Below are positions 1 through 8,131 of a DNA stretch of 64,000 bases, in pieces (position 1 is the stretch's first letter; the number at the start of each line of letters is the position of its first letter). Both the position numbers and the translations under genes were made by a program. Under the pieces are notes generated by a model. That model worked only from the letters and a program-made list of their open reading frames with translations. It did not search any database and was not told the DNA's origin. Origin of the DNA: Streptomyces caniscabiei (lineage in GTDB: Bacteria > Actinomycetota > Actinomycetes > Streptomycetales > Streptomycetaceae); NCBI RefSeq assembly GCF_014930365.1, contig NZ_JABXWI010000003.1, forward strand, positions 310,001-374,000, written 5' to 3'.

Positions 1-54
1 GCAGCCCCTGGGGGACGGGAAGGGTAGGGGCGGCGGGGGCGAGGAGGCGTGGGG

Positions 55-2463
55 TCAGCCTGGGCGGAGGGGCCAGGATCGGACCGTGGCGCACTCCGCG
101 CGACGCAGCTCCGCCGGGATCGCCGCGTCATCCACCCGGCCGGGCACATACACCGGCGCCCCGGCCGCGAGCGGCAGCACCCGCACCCTCAGCTCGCCCG
201 CCGGCAACCGGTCGAGCCCGATCTCCCACACCCGCCCCGAGAAGAACTGATCGGCGACCAGACGCTCCCCCACATACGCACGGGCCACGTCACCGGTCCA
301 GTGCAGCCGCAGCAGGGTGCCGGGAGGCGGGTCGGCCGGCAGGGCGACGCCGTACTCCGCGGCCGCCGCGTCGAAGTACCCGTCGGCCGGAACGCTCGCG
401 CGGCCCATGGCGCCCGTGGTGACCGGAGGCGCCTCGCCCGCGGGCCGGGCCAGGGTGACCGGCAGCACGCCCCCGGAGCCGCCGCCGTCCCCCGGCCGTA
501 CGTCGTCGTCCTCGGCGACCAGCGTGTAGCGGACGAACACCCCGTCCTCCGTCTCCTTCACCGTCGCCCCGGTCACGACCGGAGCGCGGCCCGGGGCGGG
601 CAGGACGGCGAGCGACGGTGCGTCGGCCGCGCTGTGGATGCGTACCTCGTCGGCGTGGGCGTCGAAGACGACCCCGCCGTCCGCCGACAGGATCAGCCGC
701 TCGGCGCCCCAGGCGGGCCCCCGGTAGGCGCCGCGGGCCGTCGCCGCGTCCAGGACCAGCAGGCCGACCCGGTGACCGTCGGCGGTGTCGACCTCCACCA
801 GGGCGTCCGTGCCGGGGCGCAGCGCCGTGACCAGGGCGCGGTCACCGGTCGTCGTGACCTCCGCGTCCGACGGCGCGGACACGGTCGTCACGGTGCGCAG
901 GTCGAGGGCGAGTTCGGGGGCGATGCCGTCGGTCGCGGTCAGGACCAGGATGGTCCGGCCACGGCCGTCGTCGACCGTGCAGAGGGGCTGCGCGGTGGCC
1001 CAGTCGAGCCGCAGCCCGGCCACCTCCAGCCGCAACGGCCAGCAGAAATAGGCCCCTTGGGGAATCGTGACGGGCGCGCTCGGCAACGACAGCACCGGCC
1101 CGTCCCCGGGGAACTCCACCTCGAACGAGGTGCCCGGTCGGTCCGGCAGCGGCTCGTGCGGCTGGTGGTTGTTGACGAAGAGGAAGCCCGAGCGGTCGTC
1201 GGCGCGGACCGCCCAGCGCAGGGTCTCCCGGTCGTCCTGGCCCGTCGGCAGCAGCTCGGGCAGGACGGACTCCATCGGGGCGATCAGCCCGCCGAAGTCA
1301 GCCAACAGCAGGTGCTGGAGGCGGAGTTCGTCGTAGGACGGGCGGTACTGGCCGTACTCGCCGAGGGGGGCCTGGAAGTCGTAGGTGAGGCGGGGGAGGT
1401 CGTTGGGGTAGCCGGTGGCGTGGGACTCCTGGAGGGGGGTGAGGTCGCCCGGCGGGTTGGTGCCGCCGTGGTACATGTAGTAGCCCTGCCAGACCGAACC
1501 GCAGCCGATCTTGGTGAGGCCGAGGGCGCCGACGTCGGCGGCGTCGACGCGCGGCCTCCGGTGGTACGCCACCGCCATGCCGCCGCCCAACTCGCAGGTG
1601 GCCCAGGGGAATCGGCCCGAGAGTTCCTCCGCATCGCCGCCGTACGCGGCGGTCGGACGGAGGTCCGCGCCGATGCCCTCGTCGTCCCGCTGGTGGGTGA
1701 AGAAGAAGTGCTTGCGGCAGGTGTCCGGCCAGCCGCCGTCCGCCTCGGTCCAGAAGGCGTCGGTGTAGCCGCCGTAGAGCGGCAGCAGTTCGTCCGGCGG
1801 CAGCCGCACCCCGCCCCAGGCGGTCGACGTCCACAGCGGTGCCGACAGGCCCGCCTCCTGGGCCATGCGCTTCAGGGTGAGCAGATGGTCCGGCTGGTCG
1901 TACAGCTCGTTCTCGATCTGGATCGCGACGATCGGGCCGCCCTCGGCGCGGCCCAGCCCCCGGAGCTGCTCGGCGATCGCGGCGTACCAGCGCCGTACCG
2001 GGGCGAGGTAGGCCGGGTCGTCGGTGCGCGGGGCGTCCGTGCGGGCCAGGACCCAGTCGGGCAGGCCCCCGCCCCGGACCTCGGCGTGCACCCAGGGTCC
2101 GATGCGGGGGACGAAGTCCAGGCCGTGCCGGGCGCAGAGTTCGGCGAAGCGGCGCAGGTCGCGGTCGCCGTCGAAGCGGACGCGGCCCTCGGTCTCCTCG
2201 TGGTGGATCCAGATGACGTACGCGGCGACGACCGTCACCCCGCCCGCCTTCATCTTCAGCAGTTCCTCCTCCCACTCCCCCGCCGGGTAGCGGGAGTAGT
2301 GGAACTCCCCGGAGACGGGGAACCAGGGGCGGCCGCCCCGCGTGAGCAGACGGCTGCCGACCTCGATGGGGTCGGGCACGCCGGGGGCGTCGGCGAAGGG
2401 CAGCCGGCCTCGCCGCTGCGGCTCGCCGGGCCCCCGCAGGCGCACGCGGTGCGGCCGCGCCAT
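55..2463 (-). CDS. GH35 beta-galactosidase-like glycoside hydrolase
   Basis: An 802-residue protein of glycoside hydrolase family 35, expected to remove terminal beta-galactosyl residues from oligosaccharides. The TIM-barrel start (FPVSGEFHYSRYP near residue 49) is followed by the proton-donor motif IENE with Glu at about 186 and a likely nucleophile Glu at about 291 (WATCELGGG); an HGGTNP motif follows. The C-terminal half resembles beta-sandwich accessory domains. No signal peptide is evident, so it is probably cytoplasmic. Its ATG overlaps the stop of the upstream GH35 gene by ATGA, so the two are translationally coupled and share the MFS-led operon. Substrate is not deducible from sequence; family assignment is firm. 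Confidence 0.9.
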   Translation of the reverse strand: MARPHRVRLRGPGEPQRRGRLPFADAPGVPDPIEVGSRLLTRGGRPWFPVSGEFHYSRYPAGEWEEELLKMKAGGVTVVAAYVIWIHHEETEGRVRFDGDRDLRRFAELCARHGLDFVPRIGPWVHAEVRGGGLPDWVLARTDAPRTDDPAYLAPVRRWYAAIAEQLRGLGRAEGGPIVAIQIENELYDQPDHLLTLKRMAQEAGLSAPLWTSTAWGGVRLPPDELLPLYGGYTDAFWTEADGGWPDTCRKHFFFTHQRDDEGIGADLRPTAAYGGDAEELSGRFPWATCELGGGMAVAYHRRPRVDAADVGALGLTKIGCGSVWQGYYMYHGGTNPPGDLTPLQESHATGYPNDLPRLTYDFQAPLGEYGQYRPSYDELRLQHLLLADFGGLIAPMESVLPELLPTGQDDRETLRWAVRADDRSGFLFVNNHQPHEPLPDRPGTSFEVEFPGDGPVLSLPSAPVTIPQGAYFCWPLRLEVAGLRLDWATAQPLCTVDDGRGRTILVLTATDGIAPELALDLRTVTTVSAPSDAEVTTTGDRALVTALRPGTDALVEVDTADGHRVGLLVLDAATARGAYRGPAWGAERLILSADGGVVFDAHADEVRIHSAADAPSLAVLPAPGRAPVVTGATVKETEDGVFVRYTLVAEDDDVRPGDGGGSGGVLPVTLARPAGEAPPVTTGAMGRASVPADGYFDAAAAEYGVALPADPPPGTLLRLHWTGDVARAYVGERLVADQFFSGRVWEIGLDRLPAGELRVRVLPLAAGAPVYVPGRVDDAAIPAELRRAECATVRSWPLRPG

Positions 2464-4238
2464 CAGGGCTTCACCGGGCCCAGGTCGGGCGTGTCCGTGA
2501 ACTCGACGCGCGCGCTGGTGGTGGCGTTGAGCTCCAGCAGGACCAGGTCGTTGACGCCGGCGCGCAGGACGGGGCCGGGGACGTACAGGGTGCGCTGGGG
2601 GCCACGGTTCCAGTAGCGGCCGAGGTGGAAGCCGTTGATCCAGGCCTGCCCCTTGGTCCAGCCGGGCAGCGACAGGAAGGTGTCGGCGGGGGTGCCGACC
2701 TCGAAGGTGCCGTGGTGGAAGGCGGGGACGGTGACCGGGGTCGCCTCGGCCGGCGCGAAGGGGACCGTGGACAGGTCGGCCAGCGGGAGGCGGTGGGTGT
2801 CCCAGCCGAGCAGGGCGGTGCCGTTGAAGGTGACCGGGCCGAGGAGGCCCTTGGCGGCGCCGATGCGCGGGCCGTAGTTCACGCCGCCCATGTGCTCGAC
2901 CAGCACGTCGAGCGTGGCGCCGGGGCGCGGCACGCGCAACGGCAGCGTCTCGTCGTGGCGTTCGCGTTCCAGTACGCCGACGGGGGCGCCGTCCACGAAG
3001 ACCTGGGCGCGGTCGCCGACCCCGCCGTCGAAGTGCAGCAGACCGTCACCCGCCTCGGGGAGGGTGGTGCGGTACAGGGCGTAGCCGGAGCGCTGGCCGA
3101 ACTCCTCCATGCTGAGCGGGTGTTCGCTGCGAGCCAGCGAGGTGTCGAGGGCGGTCGCGTACGGCAGCAGCGGGGCTCGGCGGTCCAGTTCCACGGTGAT
3201 GCCGGAGAGTCTGGGCGCGGGCGCCGGGACCGGCTCGTCCGGGACCGGGGCGTGGCGGGCGATCACCTCGCGGAAGGCGTGGTACTTCTGGCCCGGGTCG
3301 CCGGACTCGGTGAGGGCGGCGTCGTAGTCGTAGGAGGTGACGATCGGGGCGTAGCACTGGTCGTGGTTGGCGCCGTTGGTGAAGCCGAAGTTGGTGCCGC
3401 CGTGGAACATGTAGATGTTGACGGAGGCCCCGGCCGCCAGCAGCTTGTCGAGGTCGGCGGCGGCGCTCTCCGCGTCCCGCACGTGGTGCTCCTCGCCCCA
3501 GTGGTCGAACCAGCCGATCCAGAACTCCGAGCACATCAGCGGCCCTTCGGGCATGTGGGCCCGCAGCGCCTTCAGGTTCTCGTCGATCCTGCCGCCGAAG
3601 GTGGCGGTGGACAGGACACCGGGCAGGCTCCCGGCGGCCAGGTGGTGGGCGGAGCCGGCCTGGTCACAGGTGAACAGCAGTTCCTCGACACCGCGCGACC
3701 GGAACGCCTGGTGCACGTGCTTGAGGTATGCGGAGTCGTCGCCGTACGCCCCGTACTCGTTCTCGACCTGGACGGCGATGACCGGTCCGCCGCTCGCGGC
3801 CATGTACGGCAGCAGCGGGGGCAGCAGGATGTCGAAGTAGCGGTCGAGGGCGTCGGTGAAGCGGGGGTCGCTGGAGCGCAGCCGGATGTCGGGGTCCGAG
3901 GTGAGCCAGGAGGGCAGACCGCCGCCGTCCCACTCGGCGCAGATGTACGGGCCGGGACGCAGCAGGACGTGCAGGCCCTCGGCGCGGGCGAGGCTCAGAT
4001 AGCGGGGCAGGTCCAGCAGTCCGTCGAGGACGAGGTCGCTGTCGGGGTCGGGCTGGTGGAGGTTCCAGGGGACGTACGTCTCCACGGTGTTCAGGCCCAT
4101 CAGCCGGGCCTTGCGCAGTCGGTCGGCCCACAGGTCGGGGTGGATGCGGAAGTAGTGCATCGCGCCGGAGATGATCCGGAACGGTTCACCGTGCAGCAGG
4201 AAACCGTCGGACGACGTGGTCAGGGCGGGCGAGCGCAA
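2463..4238 (-). CDS. GH35 beta-galactosidase
   Basis: A 591-residue family GH35 enzyme, close to the usual length of bacterial members. The N-terminus shows GEPFRIISGAMHYFRI; the acid/base Glu is about residue 161 in QVENEYGAYG and the nucleophile Glu about residue 238 in MCSEFWIGWFDHWG, followed by MFHGGTNFGF. The reading frame stays open far upstream, but family alignment begins just after a TTG at 4238 that has GAAGGGA seven bases before it, so I chose that start. It lies 108 bp downstream of the MFS transporter gene and is ATGA-coupled to the second GH35 gene. Together they suggest import and intracellular hydrolysis of a galactoside. Confidence 0.9.
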   Translation of the reverse strand: MRSPALTTSSDGFLLHGEPFRIISGAMHYFRIHPDLWADRLRKARLMGLNTVETYVPWNLHQPDPDSDLVLDGLLDLPRYLSLARAEGLHVLLRPGPYICAEWDGGGLPSWLTSDPDIRLRSSDPRFTDALDRYFDILLPPLLPYMAASGGPVIAVQVENEYGAYGDDSAYLKHVHQAFRSRGVEELLFTCDQAGSAHHLAAGSLPGVLSTATFGGRIDENLKALRAHMPEGPLMCSEFWIGWFDHWGEEHHVRDAESAAADLDKLLAAGASVNIYMFHGGTNFGFTNGANHDQCYAPIVTSYDYDAALTESGDPGQKYHAFREVIARHAPVPDEPVPAPAPRLSGITVELDRRAPLLPYATALDTSLARSEHPLSMEEFGQRSGYALYRTTLPEAGDGLLHFDGGVGDRAQVFVDGAPVGVLERERHDETLPLRVPRPGATLDVLVEHMGGVNYGPRIGAAKGLLGPVTFNGTALLGWDTHRLPLADLSTVPFAPAEATPVTVPAFHHGTFEVGTPADTFLSLPGWTKGQAWINGFHLGRYWNRGPQRTLYVPGPVLRAGVNDLVLLELNATTSARVEFTDTPDLGPVKP

Positions 4239-4345
4239 GGCTGTTTCCCTTCGGCTGGGACGTGCGGGGAGGGTGGGCGGCGACGGGGGTCCGTCAGGGA
4301 CAGTGGGCAAGGGGCTGCGGGCGGCGCGCGGCGGCATTGACTGGT

Positions 4346-5581
4346 TTACGGTGAACCGGAGTCGGAGCGTGTGGCCCGGATCAGCCACAGGGTGGCCGCG
4401 AGGCACACGGCCGAGACCGCGCCGAGCAGCAGGGGGACCGAGCGGACGCCGGACCACTCGATGGCCTTGCCGAGCGCCGGGCCCGCCGCCACCCCGCCGA
4501 TCATGGAGGCGGCGATCACGACCGCTCCGGCCCGGCGGGCCCGGGGCGCGGCCGCGTTCAGCCAGGGCAGACCGGTGGGGAAGATCGGCGCGATGAACAG
4601 GCCCACACCGGCGTAGGCGTACGGGGCGAGCGAGGGCACCGAGGCCAGCAGCAGGCAGACGGTCATACCGGCGCAGGAGACGGTGATGATCGTCTGGGCG
4701 GAGTGGCGCAGCGCGAGGGGGACGATCAGGAAACGGCCGACCGTCATCATCAGCCAGTACACGGAGGTGGCGGTCGCGGCGGCCCCGGCGCCGTATCCGA
4801 CGGTCTCCAGGTGGGTGGGCTCCCAGCCGCCGACGCCGGCCTCGATGCCGACGTGCAGCACGTAGAGGGTGACGAAGACCGAGAGCACCGAGCCCAGGCT
4901 GCGGCCGAGCGCCGAGCCGTTCGCCGCCGCCGAGCCCGCAACGCCGGTCGTGGCGGTCACGGCGGAGGCCGGCTGGGGCACCTGGTCGCGTACGCCCCGC
5001 AGGCAGCACAGGAGGGGCAGGGTGACGGCGGCAAAGGCGAGGAAGAGCGCCGGGTAGTGCTCGGCGCCGACGGCGGCGATCAGGGCGGGGCCGAGGATCG
5101 CGCCGATGCCGAAGTGGGCGTTGAGGACGTTCAGCATGGCGGTCGAGCGGTGGCCGAAGCCGACGGCGAAGAGCTGGTTGAGGCCGTAGTCGATGCCGCC
5201 GAACCCCAGTCCGGCGAGCAGGGCGGCGGCCAGCCCGACGGGCCAGCTCGGGGCCAGCGCGAAGCCCGCCGCGCCGAGGGCCATCAGCAGGTAGGAGGTG
5301 CCGAGGATCCGCCGGTTGCCCATCCGCCCGTAGAGCCGGTCGAAGAGCAGCACACCGGCGACACCGCCGGTGAAGTGGGCGCTCAGCCCCAGCCCGGCGG
5401 CCGACGGCGAGAGGTCGTAGGTGTCGCGGAGGGCGGGGATGGCGGGGCCGTACAGCGCCTGCAGCACGCCGATGAGGACGAATCCGACACAGGACGCGAC
5501 CACGGCGGCGGGGCTGAACACCCTTGTCTCCGGGGCCGGTCGGATGTGCTTCACCTCTTGCGCGGTAGGTGTGTCGGGCAC
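4346..5581 (-). CDS. MFS transporter
   Basis: A 411-residue integral membrane protein with about 12 hydrophobic segments and an MFS-type loop after helix 2 (DRLYGRMGNRRILG, near residue 80). It probably imports a sugar or oligosaccharide, since it is the first gene of an operon with two GH35 hydrolases; the substrate is an inference from that context only. The start is GTG at 5581 with GGAG about seven bases upstream. A perfect 14-bp palindrome 38 bp upstream of the start is a strong candidate for a LacI-family repressor site. No repressor gene is in the window. Confidence 0.88.
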   Translation of the reverse strand: MPDTPTAQEVKHIRPAPETRVFSPAAVVASCVGFVLIGVLQALYGPAIPALRDTYDLSPSAAGLGLSAHFTGGVAGVLLFDRLYGRMGNRRILGTSYLLMALGAAGFALAPSWPVGLAAALLAGLGFGGIDYGLNQLFAVGFGHRSTAMLNVLNAHFGIGAILGPALIAAVGAEHYPALFLAFAAVTLPLLCCLRGVRDQVPQPASAVTATTGVAGSAAANGSALGRSLGSVLSVFVTLYVLHVGIEAGVGGWEPTHLETVGYGAGAAATATSVYWLMMTVGRFLIVPLALRHSAQTIITVSCAGMTVCLLLASVPSLAPYAYAGVGLFIAPIFPTGLPWLNAAAPRARRAGAVVIAASMIGGVAAGPALGKAIEWSGVRSVPLLLGAVSAVCLAATLWLIRATRSDSGSP

Positions 5582-5618
5582 GCGGAACTCCGCCTCTCCG
5601 TGACTGGGCCACTCGCAG

Positions 5619-5632
5619 TGTTACCGGTAACA
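5619..5632. promoter_or_regulatory. LacI-family operator-like palindrome
   Basis: TGTTACCGGTAACA is a perfect 14-bp palindrome with the central CG step typical of LacI/GalR-family operators. It lies 38 bp upstream of the MFS gene start and 85 bp upstream of the divergent acetyltransferase gene. The family-level reading is established knowledge; which regulator binds is unknown. Confidence 0.7.
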
Positions 5633-5716
5633 TCGGCGGCGTCAAGATTGCGTGCCGCCTGGCCCCGACGGAGAAGCAGGTGGTCGCCGGTCTCGGCTCT
5701 GTGCTTCCATGCCGCG

Positions 5717-6301
5717 GTGAAGAACGAGAGCCCGCCCGGCGAGAACGCGTCCGGCGAGAGCACATCCGGTCGGAACGCGCCCGGTGAGAACACGGCTCGG
5801 AGTGTCCGGCCTCGGGCCGGTAGCGACCTCGGGGACTGTGTCCGCGTACTCGCGGCGGTCCATGAGCGCGACGGCTATCCGGTGAACTGGCCCGACCGCC
5901 CCGAGGAGTGGCTGTCGCCGTCCTCGCTGGTCGCCGCCTGGGTGGTGGAGCAGGACGGCCGGATCGCCGGACACATCGGACTGTCCCGGAGCGACGCGTC
6001 CGACGCGGCGCCCGGACTGTGGAGCGCCCGGGCGGGGGTGGGCGTCGACGAGACCGCCGTGATCAGCCGCCTCTTCGTCGCTCCGTCGGCCCGTGGTCTG
6101 GGACTCGGGGCGACGCTCCTGGCCCGGGCGGTCTCCGAGGCGCGGGAACGCGGACTGCACCCGGTGCTCGACGTCGCGGCGTCCGACACCGCCGCGGCGG
6201 CCCTGTACGAACGGCTCGGCTGGCGGTTGCTGGCCACGGTCGAGCAGCAGTGGGGCCCCGACCAGAAGGTGGCCGTCCGCTGCTACGCGGCGGCGCCCTG
6301 A
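5717..6301 (+). CDS. GNAT family N-acetyltransferase
   Basis: A 194-residue GNAT acyltransferase that would transfer an acetyl group from acetyl-CoA to an unknown amine. The core runs from about residue 35 (DLGDCVRVLAAVHERDGYPVNWP) and contains the CoA-binding motif RLFVAPSARGLGLGATLL and the late motif AAALYERLGWR. The first 30 residues consist of four imperfect five-residue repeats (PGENA, SGEST, SGRNA, PGENT) encoded by a 15-bp DNA repeat. I used the GTG at 5717, the only in-frame start before the core, although no good ribosome site precedes it. The gene diverges from the MFS operon. Confidence 0.82.
   Translation: MKNESPPGENASGESTSGRNAPGENTARSVRPRAGSDLGDCVRVLAAVHERDGYPVNWPDRPEEWLSPSSLVAAWVVEQDGRIAGHIGLSRSDASDAAPGLWSARAGVGVDETAVISRLFVAPSARGLGLGATLLARAVSEARERGLHPVLDVAASDTAAAALYERLGWRLLATVEQQWGPDQKVAVRCYAAAP
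5746..5805 (+). repeat. 15-bp imperfect tandem repeat in GNAT N-terminus
   Basis: Four imperfect copies of a 15-bp unit of the form GGCGAGAACGCGTCC encode the PGENA/SGEST/SGRNA/PGENT stretch at the N-terminus of the acetyltransferase. Copy number may vary between strains. Confidence 0.55.
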
Positions 6302-6365
6302 TCGCGCTCGGCGGCCCACGGCACCCCGCGTCCCGCGCGGTGCGGTCGACCTGGAGCGAAGGGGC

Positions 6366-6398
6366 GGGCGCGCCCGGGAGCGGGTGCCGGGCGCGCCC
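6366..6398. terminator. Bidirectional hairpin terminator
   Basis: Perfect 12-bp arms GGGCGCGCCCGG (6366-6377) and CCGGGCGCGCCC (6387-6398) with a 9-base loop lie between the convergent acetyltransferase and beta-helix genes. There is no U-tract, as is usual for Streptomyces terminators. Confidence 0.7.
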
Positions 6399-6412
6399 TG
6401 CGGTGGGGCCGG

Positions 6413-7741
6413 TCAGCAGATGGTCTGGGCGCTGTTGACCAGGCGGTTGTTGCGGAAGGTGGTGTTCTCGCCGCAGGGGCTCTCCCTGATGGACGAGTTG
6501 GTGACCGTCAGGTTCTGGACGGTGATGTCCCGGTTGTTGGCGAACTCCGACCGTGCCGCGAGCCGGATCTCGCCACCGCCGGAGACCGTGCCGCTCTGGG
6601 CGGCCAGGTTCACGTTGTAGCAGTTCTCGATCAGGATCGCGTTGTTGCCGGTGTTGGTGAGGTTGATCCGGTCGATGACCGCGCCGCCGCTCTCGGAGAC
6701 ACAGAAGACGCCGCGTCCGCCGCCGCGCGCGATCACCTCGCCGACCCGGATGTTGGTCGGGTACGCGCTGCCCACCCGGCCGTTGCGGTTGGCCATGCGG
6801 AAGGCCGCGTAGCCCGTGCCGGCGCCCGCGCCGTCCGCGTCGACCTTGGTGACCGTGGCGTTGATCGTCTGGTTGAGGAGCAGCCCGGACTCGCCCACAT
6901 TGCGGGCGGTCACCGTGCCCACGGTGAGCCCGTCGACGCCGTACGTCTCGACCGCGTGACTGCTCGCCCCGGACACGTACACGTTGTCGATCCGGACGTT
7001 GCGCGTCCACTGGCTGGTGTCGCCCCGGTTGTCGATCCGGACGCCGAGCCCGCGCGTCAGACGCATGTCGAGCCGGCCGAGGACGACGTTCTGAACATTG
7101 CGCAGGAAGATCCCGTACAGCGGGGTGCCGGTGAGGTTGAGGTGCTGGACCTCGATGTCACGGGTGCCCCGCGAGTAGACCGGCGCCTGGTCGCCCGAGC
7201 CGGTGCCGGTGACGTTGATCGTGCCGCACACGTCGAGCACGGTGTAGCTGGGCAGCGAGACCCGGGAGCCCGCGCCGATGGATCCGGAGCCGCGCACCAC
7301 GACGCGTTCCTTCGAGGTCCGCCCGGCGGTGAGGCTGTTGACGGCGGCCTGCATCGCCGCGCGCATGTCGGTTCCGGTGTACGTGACCGTGCCGCCGCGC
7401 CGGGCGGTCCAGGTACTGCCGTTGAGCACGGCCTCCGCCTGGTACGAGCCCTCGCCGCACGCCGCGGCCGGCGCCTCGGCGGCGACGGGTGCCGCGCCCA
7501 GTTCCGGGGCGGGGCTCGCGGGGGCGGTCACCGCGGCGGCCCCGGTGAGCAGGGCGGTGGCACAGGCGGCGGTGAGGAGGGCGCGGGTGCGGATGCGTGT
7601 GGGGGTGCGACGGGAGGGGCTGGCGGTGCACGGCGTGGTGGCCGCACTGACGGGTGTAGGGGGTGTGGGGGGTGCCTCGGTCGGGGTGGGGGCTCCGGCC
7701 TCGGCGGTGCTGGTGGGGCGGGGTGCGGCTCTGCGTCCCAT
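6413..7741 (-). CDS. Secreted right-handed beta-helix protein
   Basis: A 442-residue exported protein. A long polar Arg/Pro/Thr-rich N-terminus precedes a hydrophobic export segment (RALLTAACATALLTGAAAVTA, about residues 53-73). The mature part has repeated short strands rich in Asn, Val and Ile (for example NVRIDNVYVS, NRDITVQNLTVTN) typical of right-handed parallel beta-helices such as pectate-lyase-fold proteins. It may bind or cleave a plant or microbial polysaccharide; no catalytic signature was identified. ATG at 7741 is supported by AGGAGA seven bases upstream. A LacI/cre-like palindrome lies about 200 bp upstream, fitting carbohydrate control. Confidence 0.8.
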   Translation of the reverse strand: MGRRAAPRPTSTAEAGAPTPTEAPPTPPTPVSAATTPCTASPSRRTPTRIRTRALLTAACATALLTGAAAVTAPASPAPELGAAPVAAEAPAAACGEGSYQAEAVLNGSTWTARRGGTVTYTGTDMRAAMQAAVNSLTAGRTSKERVVVRGSGSIGAGSRVSLPSYTVLDVCGTINVTGTGSGDQAPVYSRGTRDIEVQHLNLTGTPLYGIFLRNVQNVVLGRLDMRLTRGLGVRIDNRGDTSQWTRNVRIDNVYVSGASSHAVETYGVDGLTVGTVTARNVGESGLLLNQTINATVTKVDADGAGAGTGYAAFRMANRNGRVGSAYPTNIRVGEVIARGGGRGVFCVSESGGAVIDRINLTNTGNNAILIENCYNVNLAAQSGTVSGGGEIRLAARSEFANNRDITVQNLTVTNSSIRESPCGENTTFRNNRLVNSAQTIC

Positions 7742-8131
7742 CTCGGCTTCTCCTGTGGGGGGTTCGGCCCGCCTGCCCCGCGCCCACCGTCCGCCGTGCC
7801 CTCCTCGTCGAACGCGTTTCGACCGAGTCGTGCCCGGTCGAGGGGCTCGGCGGGCCGATGACCTGGGGTGGCGCGGCGGGGTACGGCACCTGGCGGTACG
7901 GCGGTGTGGTGGCAGGCGATTGTCATGGCGGGCCGCGAGTGTGGCAAGCGCTTTCCACGGGCGTCAAGAGCCGGGAGGGGCCGGGTTCGTCCGGGCGGAG
8001 ACGCGCAGGTGTGCGTGCCCAGCCCCGCGGCCCGGGCGTGATTCGAATGACAGGCCCTGGGCGGCTCGCCGGCTCACGTATGGTCATGAGGCGCGAAGAA
8101 GATACGAGATACGAGATATCAGGAGGCGCAA
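7742..8131. other. Divergent promoter region, beta-helix protein and AfsR-like regulator
   Basis: This 390-bp gap holds the ribosome site of the beta-helix gene at its left end, the near-palindrome at 7942-7957, and the AGGAGG of the AfsR-like gene at 8121-8126. I see no further gene in it. Confidence 0.6.
7942..7957. promoter_or_regulatory. LacI/CebR-type operator-like near-palindrome
   Basis: TGGCAAGCGCTTTCCA pairs in 7 of 8 symmetric positions around a central GCGC, close to the TGGnAGCGCTnCCA operators of actinobacterial LacI-family sugar regulators. It lies about 200 bp upstream of the secreted beta-helix gene and about 175 bp upstream of the AfsR-like gene. Confidence 0.6.

Noticed and set aside
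49..2616. Long plus-strand reading frame opposite the GH35 genes
   Set aside because: It is antisense to two genes with intact GH35 catalytic motifs, and its translation is Arg/Gly/Gln-rich without any domain; a shadow of high-GC codon bias.
2463..5765. A single 1100-residue reading frame joining the GH35 gene to upstream sequence
   Set aside because: The upstream part is antisense-like Arg/Pro-rich sequence overlapping the MFS gene in another frame; the TTG at 4238 with a ribosome site gives a normal GH35 length.
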